A stretch of DNA of 64,000 nt, taken from contig NC_037273.1 of assembly GCF_000002425.4 (NCBI RefSeq), forward strand, positions 6,961,506 through 7,025,505, read 5' to 3'. Made by a program: the position numbers and the translations under genes. Shown here in pieces: positions 57,685 to 64,000 of the stretch. The notes below the pieces were generated by a model that saw nothing but the letters and a program-made list of their open reading frames with translations, searched no databases and was not told the DNA's origin. The first letter of the stretch is position 1. Each line of letters starts with the position of its first letter. Source of the stretch: Physcomitrium patens (Eukaryota; Streptophyta; Bryopsida; Funariales; Funariaceae).

Positions 57685-58566
57685 GTTTTGTATTTGCCGC
57701 TAGATTGCGTATCCTCAATGATAAGATCTCCCTGGTGGCAACTCTGGTTTTTCATACAGAGACTCGGATTAGTAAAGTTTATAAAGGATTGGTTTTGAAA
57801 CTATTACAAATGCAAGAGTCCACTCTCTAATTACTTACAAACATTTATCTTGCCTCCAAATCATACCTTTCCTTGCATTATGTGAGAAGAACTCAATGCA
57901 TGCATTGTGTTAGAAGTTATATAAACCACTAAACAATGAAATCACTTGTTTTTCAAATTATCAGACATTGAGCACAATTGTTGCATCACAACAGCTAATT
58001 ATTTGAAACCATATACTTGGCTTCAGTCAATTGTTATCTAATATGAATTATATAGAATTCATGCAAAGTAGTTGTCAAAATATCTTATTGTAGAGCATCA
58101 CATACCAATATTTTTTAAAAGTTTGTTCATATTGAGATAAGACAACCACTGTGAACAAACTTTAAAAAAAAAACTAAGTATACCAAAAACTTTAAGAGTT
58201 TAACAACCATTGTTACTATATTTAGTTTGTTTATTAAAATTGGTTATTTTATAAATTTACTATTTCATTGCTGATTATCTATTTTTTTTTAGATTAATAA
58301 TAAAGTATTTTTTGGCTGTAGCAATAAAAAAAAATAGTATACCAAAAAATCTATTTTAAAACAATTGGCAATAACCACTTAAAAAAATCTTTTGATTCAA
58401 AACAATTTTGATGCATCTTTATACTCCAATTGTATCATGAATTTCATATAGTTCAATGATATAAATTTATTTGTATTTTAAATATGTTCTTTTAATTTTA
58501 TGTGATTTTACATGTGCACAATTATCCAACTTTTGTAAATATATATATGCACACTTATCCAACTTT

Positions 58567-58567
<1 letters not shown>

Positions 58568-58614
<47 letters not shown>
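58568..58614. repeat. compound (TG)n-(TA)n microsatellite
   Basis: A short TG run passes into a long TA run. Confidence 0.9.
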
Positions 58615-58616
<2 letters not shown>

Positions 58617-59632
58617 AACAATAATGTATTTAAATATATTTTACTGGTGATATATTTGTATTTTTTAATAACTATTACATGGCTCAAAATTAATAAGGAT
58701 TTTTTAAGAGTAAAATATTTTATTGGTTTTATAATAGAATTTTATATTTAATTTTTTCTTCTCTCTCTCTCTCTTTTTTTATTTTTTTATTTTTTTTCAT
58801 TTTCCAACATAATTAAAATTTTAAATTTAGTCTATGCTAGAATTTTTGTAAATGCCTTCAAAAGTGATATAAGGATCACTTGCTAACTTGGAACATTTTT
58901 ACTTGAAATCACTTTATAATAAATATGTAGCTAATATTAGTGATTCTAAATCATTGTGCCTTTAGATTTCACTTAAAATTACTCATCTTTTTATAATTTT
59001 TATTTAATTATTTCTTTTCAAATGGTTAGATAAGAAAATCATATTGATTACTATTAAAGATAATAAAATGGTGGTTACTATGCATATTTTTAAAAATATT
59101 AAAGAATAATTAACATTCTTCCATTGTAACAAATCTTCATCATGAAAAACAAAAGATGCATATACTTTTTTCAAAAAACTACAAGTTTTATAAACAACTT
59201 ATTATATTAAAGTAAAGTAATTCTCTTTTCTTTTAATTTTTTTTTTTTTTTGGTGTTCTCTATGGATAGTTAATTGTTGGCTACACTAAAAGTATTTAAC
59301 AATATTTCTCTATTGTTTTTGTGTTACATTAGATTACTTTGGTGTTGGTTTTGTCAAATATTTATTCATATTATAACACCACTGAGTATAAGGTAGTTGA
59401 ACATTTTTAGTTTCATCCATAAATCAATAATTTTTTCAACATCAAAGTATTTATGTCAAACAGAAGGAGTCAATAATTTGTCTTCTTTCAAATTTATTTT
59501 ATTTATTGCAAAACGACAAGGTATAAATGTAATAAAAATAATAGGCGCATCTATAAATGTCGAGAACTCTAAATTTAAGACAATAAAATTGATATGAATG
59601 TTTGTTTCTGTATGTAAATAAAAAAAAATCAA

Positions 59633-59657
59633 TATATATATATATATATATATATAC
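59633..59657. repeat. (AT)n microsatellite
   Basis: Pure AT run of about 24 bases. Confidence 0.88.
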
Positions 59658-60587
59658 TGATTTGATGACACAATATACAATGCTGTAGTTTTAGTTTCTC
59701 TGTTATATTCTACAAATGTTTTGACTATTATCAAATAAATCTTGTAATTAAATAGCATAATCTAGATTATATTTTATTTATATGATTTATTTTTTATTTT
59801 CAAAACAGAGCTACTACATTTTAAGTTCAAAAATTACAACCATACTTGTGCAAATACTAATGTGGACAAGACATATATGCTATATTTTAGTATTTTTTTT
59901 TAATTTAATTTATATGCAACTATAAGTTATGTCAAAGATATCAATTATATATATATATATATATTACATTTAATAATATTATTTATAAGGGTTTGATTTA
60001 TTTAGCAACAAAATCATTAAAAAAAGTTTTAACAATCCTATTCATGTTTTAAAATCTTGATTAACTTTAAATTATCTACCCGTGTCTTTAATCCATTAAA
60101 CCTATCACATTGATTAAAATATTTAGCCTGTTTTTATTTTATTTTTGTAATTTCTCTTAATAAATTTTCAATGTGTTATTTTAATAATAAAAATTAGATG
60201 CACATTAATATACCACGAATTGTTTCAAAGATAATTAAATCAAAAATATTTTTTTTTCAAAAGTATTTAGTGTATTAACTTGTTTGTTAAATCACAACTA
60301 AGTTTAAAGACCATGCATACATTAAATGTATGTATACACACCAACACACCTCCCTATCCACTACCTAGATGAATTAGCACATACCCAACTCAATTCAACA
60401 TCACTGGTGTGCCTTCACAAAACTTGCAAGAAACAAGTGCAACCACTACGAAGGAAACTCTTTACCAGAATTATGTTACATGGAAACAAAGACTTGATGA
60501 GTTCAGGGAATGTCAGAACATTAACTATGGGCACTACCCCACATTCTTATTATAAGAATATACGAAGAAGGTTGCCAGCTACTGTTA

Positions 60588-62183
60588 TTACTGTTCAAAA
60601 AGCTCCCACCCTTCATAAGCTGTGCGCCCAGCTTTACCTCTCATCAAGTTTAATGTGCTTTTGCAGGCAGTATATACGTTGAAAAACGACGTGAGGGTGA
60701 ACAGGTCCAGCATTGTTAGGTCTTCAGATGCTGGATCGGAGAATTCACCGTTTCTGCCAGTGCCATTCTCAGCTCCTGCACATTACACAAAAATTATGAG
60801 CTCTCACTTTTGGCTCTTGTGTGAGAGTAAAGTGCCATGGGCAATCCTTGCACGAAAAACACGCACCAACTTTATAAGTATGTGGTTGTAATTGAATGAT
60901 GTGTGCAATGCCGAAGTACATGGGCTCTTGGAGGTAAAGACAAACCAGGTATCAGCTGCGTGCAGATCAGCTTGTCGTCCACCAATCCTGCATCTATGAA
61001 CTTCATCACACCTTTGACTTTCACTTTCCCTGTGTAGCCGTATGGGAGATGATTGCCGAGGATTATGGCATCTAAAGGATCGCCTGAATCAAAAGAAGCT
61101 GAACTCAGAGTGGATTCAATAGAGTCAAGGGACTAGAGCAGTTTGAACCACAGATTTAATTGATACAATTTACCCAGATCTGATTTTACAATGGAATAAT
61201 ATCAGAAGTGTAATATGATATTCGGTTCCAGAGTAATTATTTCTAAGCTTAATAAGACGATGTTGCATGAGCTTTGAAAAAAAAATCTTGAGAGATGCAA
61301 GCTAAATGTGCAAGTGCTTTACCATCAGGTGCAGGTATTGCAGGCACGGACCCGTAATTGAACGGGCAAGGCACCGGTCCCACGTAATCCACAGCACCAT
61401 GTGGCAGTCGCTTCACGAAACTCCCTTTGGGCACTTCCACCACAATGTCCACAAACCCTGGCACCTTCTTCCTCTGCTGTAATCGAGACCCTTCAAACAC
61501 ATTTCGGTCATCCTTCAATCCATGAATCTATTGTTCACTACGAATTAGGGGCACATTAATTACAGTTTCACAAGCCAAATTCTCAAGCAGTCATCGCGCA
61601 GCTATGCTATGTACATGAATTGGAGGCGATGCCAGACATCTGCCAAAATAAGTTGCCTCTACACGGACAGAAAGCAAGAAGAACTCGTGATAGTTTTCCG
61701 GGAGACGTGATGGTAACAGTGAATATGAAATTCAGAAACTCCGTTCAACAACAGGTGGCTCTACGCAAAACAGCTTTCAGAGACTAGTTTCTGCGTTTTG
61801 GAGTAGGCTAGCATTTGCTATTTTCCCGGACACATTAAATCCAAACAGATGAATCATAAGATCCTTGATAGCTTACCAACAGATCATTGCTCAAATCGGC
61901 TGAGCACGGCTTCAACGCTGAGACTTGAAACTTGCAAAGACAGAAAATGTTTTCCGCGGAACGAGAACACTTTCTGGACACATGTTCTTGCGAAGTTTTT
62001 ACCGCTGTTTGAATTTCAAAGAAGAAATTCATAAGAATGAGACAAGACAGTATAGCCATGCACCTGGACAAGACTGGGACGCACCTGCGGCGAATCGAAC
62101 GCTGCGCTAGCGGAGCTCGGACGCATACAAGCAAGGGTGATGGCTGCACCTCCGCCCCACATAGCCATAGTCCGATCCATCAT
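60588..62183 (-). CDS. divergent family I inorganic pyrophosphatase
   Basis: Predicted to hydrolyse pyrophosphate to phosphate, or to be a relative with altered activity. Four exons in transcript order: 62183-62064, 61527-61323, 61083-60946 and 60775-60588 (stop 60590-60588); 216 aa, all phases closing. Residues 1-27 include a hydrophobic stretch (MAMWGGGAAITLACM) that could be a signal or transit peptide. The core has VDIVVEVPKG (E71, K79), then VDYVGPVPCPFNYGSVP, the metal-binding DGDPLD (D108, D110, D113), FIDAGLVDDKL (D139, D144, K146) and FFNVYTACKSTLN (Y189), ending in AYEGWE as bacterial PPases do. It resembles a bacterial subgroup with the PCPFNYGS signature rather than the usual plant soluble PPases. 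Several residues conserved in classical enzymes appear changed. The exon 3 donor is a weak GTTTGT. Exon 4 was found only by its homologous C-terminal motif. Confidence 0.85.
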
Positions 62184-63494
62184 GGTCCGCTACTACCCTA
62201 AACTTCCACAATCTCGCCCTCGTCTTCACCCACAATTCCACTACTGCCAAAGATTCGCTCTCAGGAAGTCTGAACAAACCCACAACCTCCCGCAAATGAA
62301 ACGCGACAAATCTTCAAGGATAACCCAAAAACGTCATCACAAAACCAGAACCTCAACCTATCTGTACAGAATCCGAACTCAGACACCGACGTCAAAACGC
62401 AACAAAGATTGCGGCGTTACCTAGACCATGCCAGTGCGAATCACGATTGCACTCCTCGTGGCAGGATGGACAGGCTCTGTGGGTGTCTCCGAATGTCCGT
62501 TGCAATTGCATCCCGCCGTGAGACCCCAGCGTATCTGTGCTCGTGTGGTTGTGAGCTTGCAATTGCACCACATGATTGCACGAAGAAAGCGGGCCCCTCC
62601 ATTTTTGGCCTTTATTTTTATTTTTATGGTTACTGTTCTTTTGGTTCCTGAAGCATCAGCGTCACCACCGCCAAAGGTAACTTCGTCTTTCTTGGTCGGA
62701 ATTCGTTGATAAGGGTATTCCTCGAATACACAAAGCTTTCGGTTCGCGTGACCAACGCGACGGCGGAAGTTACAACGCATTGTCGCCATCGCTAGCATAC
62801 CAAGTGGGTGAGGTTCCGACAGATTGAAGTCACGGAGGATCGCGCATCAGTGACCGTACGAGGGAATGAGGAGCGTGATTGTGGGGGCATCCTCGTCCAC
62901 GCTGATCCCACGCCCTCGCTATCCTTCTTCCTGCTTCGCCGCTCGCTGTCGTCGCGTCGCATCACGTCGCGTTGCGTCACTTCGCGTCGAGCTTCTGCTT
63001 TGTTCATGGCTGCCACTGTGCGATGTTTTTATCCGGTATGCCCGATATGTTCTTCTGGCTGCCCCCGGGCAGCCCTTCCCCATTGACTTCTCCTTTCTAG
63101 GGCTTTGATTTCGGAGTACGAATTCACAAGTGGAAAGAAAAATGAATGAATAAAAAATATATGCATGACGTAGTACTCTCATTTCAATTACATATAGATT
63201 TATATGTTTATGTTTTGAAATGGTCATTACTGTATGGTATGTGTATGGTATGTAGATTGAGAACTAACTTTAAAATAAAATATAGATAAAATAGAAGAAT
63301 TTATTGTGTACAGTGAAACATTTGGATGGGTCTTTTGAAATTTAAAATATAATAAAATTGGATGGTATTCTAATAAATATCAAATAAATAATTACATAAC
63401 TTGATTTTTTGTAATTAGTTAAAAAATCCAAAATTTTACAATTCTAAATATTGACAAAAGCAAAAATCAACAATTAAAAAGTCTAAAAAGTAGT
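62184..63494. other. pyrophosphatase promoter/leader and GC-rich to AT-rich transition
   Basis: 62.18-63.11 kb is GC-rich promoter and leader DNA with mutually overlapping ORFs on both strands and no recognisable motif. A 15-base tandem repeat is at 62951-62992. After about 63.12 kb the DNA is AT-rich. Confidence 0.5.
62951..62992. repeat. 15-base GTCGCGT-type tandem repeat, about 2.8 copies
   Basis: GTCGCGTCGCATCAC, then GTCGCGTTGCGTCAC, then a partial TTCGCGTCGAGC. CpG-rich and unlike the rest of the window. Confidence 0.75.
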
Positions 63495-63902
63495 TGTAGG
63501 ACTTGTCGATAGAAGGAACATTGGCAAGGCAATACAAAGTGTACAAGAAAGAACTTTGGTGGTGCAACAAGTCCTAATGTTATTGTCATTAAGTTATATG
63601 CAAGCAATGATTGTATCATATGTTGTTGACATTGAGTATTAGCACATGCTTTGATGTAAACAATACAAGAGACTAAATGATTGAATAGTATTAAAGGATT
63701 GAATATTAAGGGTAAAAAAGATAAGGCATTCACATGTAAAATATGTATTGTTGATAAGGCCCATAGATAGTTTTTTTTAGACAAGCATAAGTATACCAAT
63801 GATATTTTAGATGCGATAGTGTCCAATCTTGGTTATTTTAATACAACTAGTTTTGATGATGCCAAATGGTTAAATGAGTGGATTGACAAATACTTTGGTT
63901 AA
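63495..63902 (+). mobile_element. decayed Copia-type (Ty1) LTR retrotransposon fragment, GAG pre-integrase region
   Basis: One plus-strand frame, broken by several stops, reads like the end of the gag/protease part and the pre-integrase zinc-binding segment of a plant Copia polyprotein. It shows VLAHALM, TIQETK, LNSIKGLNIKGKKDKAFTCK, ICIVDKAHR, then KHKYTNDILDAIVSNLG. This matches the family pattern H..L.H......I....K....KGL.......F.C..C...K.HR. The original H/H/C/C ligands are partly recognisable. At least seven in-frame stops show it is long dead. No LTRs or target-site duplications are visible inside the window. It may extend beyond the right edge. Confidence 0.65.
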
Positions 63903-64000
63903 TATAGTCTTGCATTTCTTTAGACTAAAGACAAGATATCAATTACACATAAGACTTGGAAAATATAGTAAAAATAAGATTTTTCTTTTTACTAATCATG

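Larger units (their letters stand above)
57685..60587. other. AT-rich intergenic desert
   Basis: No supportable gene. Microsatellites include (TG)n-(TA)n at about 58568-58614, (AT)n at about 59633-59657 and about 59947-59965. The last few hundred bases are presumably the 3' UTR of the leftward pyrophosphatase gene. Confidence 0.6.

Noticed and set aside
60872..61083. Read-through version of pyrophosphatase exon 3 ending at TAA 60872
   Set aside because: The donor after LICTQLIP splices in phase to an exon at 60775-60588 that restores the conserved FF..Y..C...LN and EGWE C-terminus, so the read-through tail is intron.

Overview
This window looks like nuclear DNA of a land plant, most probably a moss such as Physcomitrium. 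The genes have many short introns with GT..AG borders. Gene islands of about 40-48 % GC sit in very AT-rich spacers full of (AT)n, (AAT)n and poly-T tracts. Every recognisable product is a plant-type protein: CBM20-fused F2KP, PITAIRE CDKC, ZF-HD homeodomain protein, organellar RF2, clan-72 P450. The moss assignment is inference; no species marker was seen. All gene models were spliced by hand from open frames, splice signals and remembered family alignments. The intron phases close in every model.

Layout: 1-1557 (+) is the 3' half of cytosolic aspartyl-tRNA synthetase. 3174-3389 (-) is a small possible membrane protein. 7424-10881 (-) is an organellar peptide chain release factor 2 (435 aa, 7 exons). 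13844-21122 (+) is the bifunctional 6-phosphofructo-2-kinase/fructose-2,6-bisphosphatase (766 aa, 22 exons). 22901-23826 (+) is QCR9, a 70-aa subunit of mitochondrial complex III split over three exons. 26544-28664 (-) is a clan-72 cytochrome P450 (551 aa, 5 exons). 28.7-44 kb holds no gene I can identify: AT-rich desert with a GC-richer, gene-like but unresolved island at about 32.1-35.95 kb. 44629-45651 (+) is an intronless ZF-HD transcription factor preceded by a long overlapping upstream ORF. 50458-55133 (-) is CDKC (562 aa, 14 exons). 56455-57684 (-) is a broken F-box-like gene. 60588-62183 (-) is a divergent family I inorganic pyrophosphatase (216 aa, 4 exons). 63495-63902 (+) is a decayed Copia-type retrotransposon fragment.

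The genes are ordinary single-gene units, not an operon or a functional cluster. They cover translation (AspRS, RF2), carbon partitioning (F2KP), respiration (QCR9), phosphate chemistry (PPase), transcription control (ZHD, CDKC) and small-molecule oxidation (P450). I found no CRISPR array, rRNA or convincing tRNA. The most interesting items are the 143-codon upstream ORF overlapping the ZF-HD start, the pyrophosphatase with several apparent active-site substitutions, the GATG-rich repeat clusters on both sides of the ZF-HD gene, and several clean inverted repeats.
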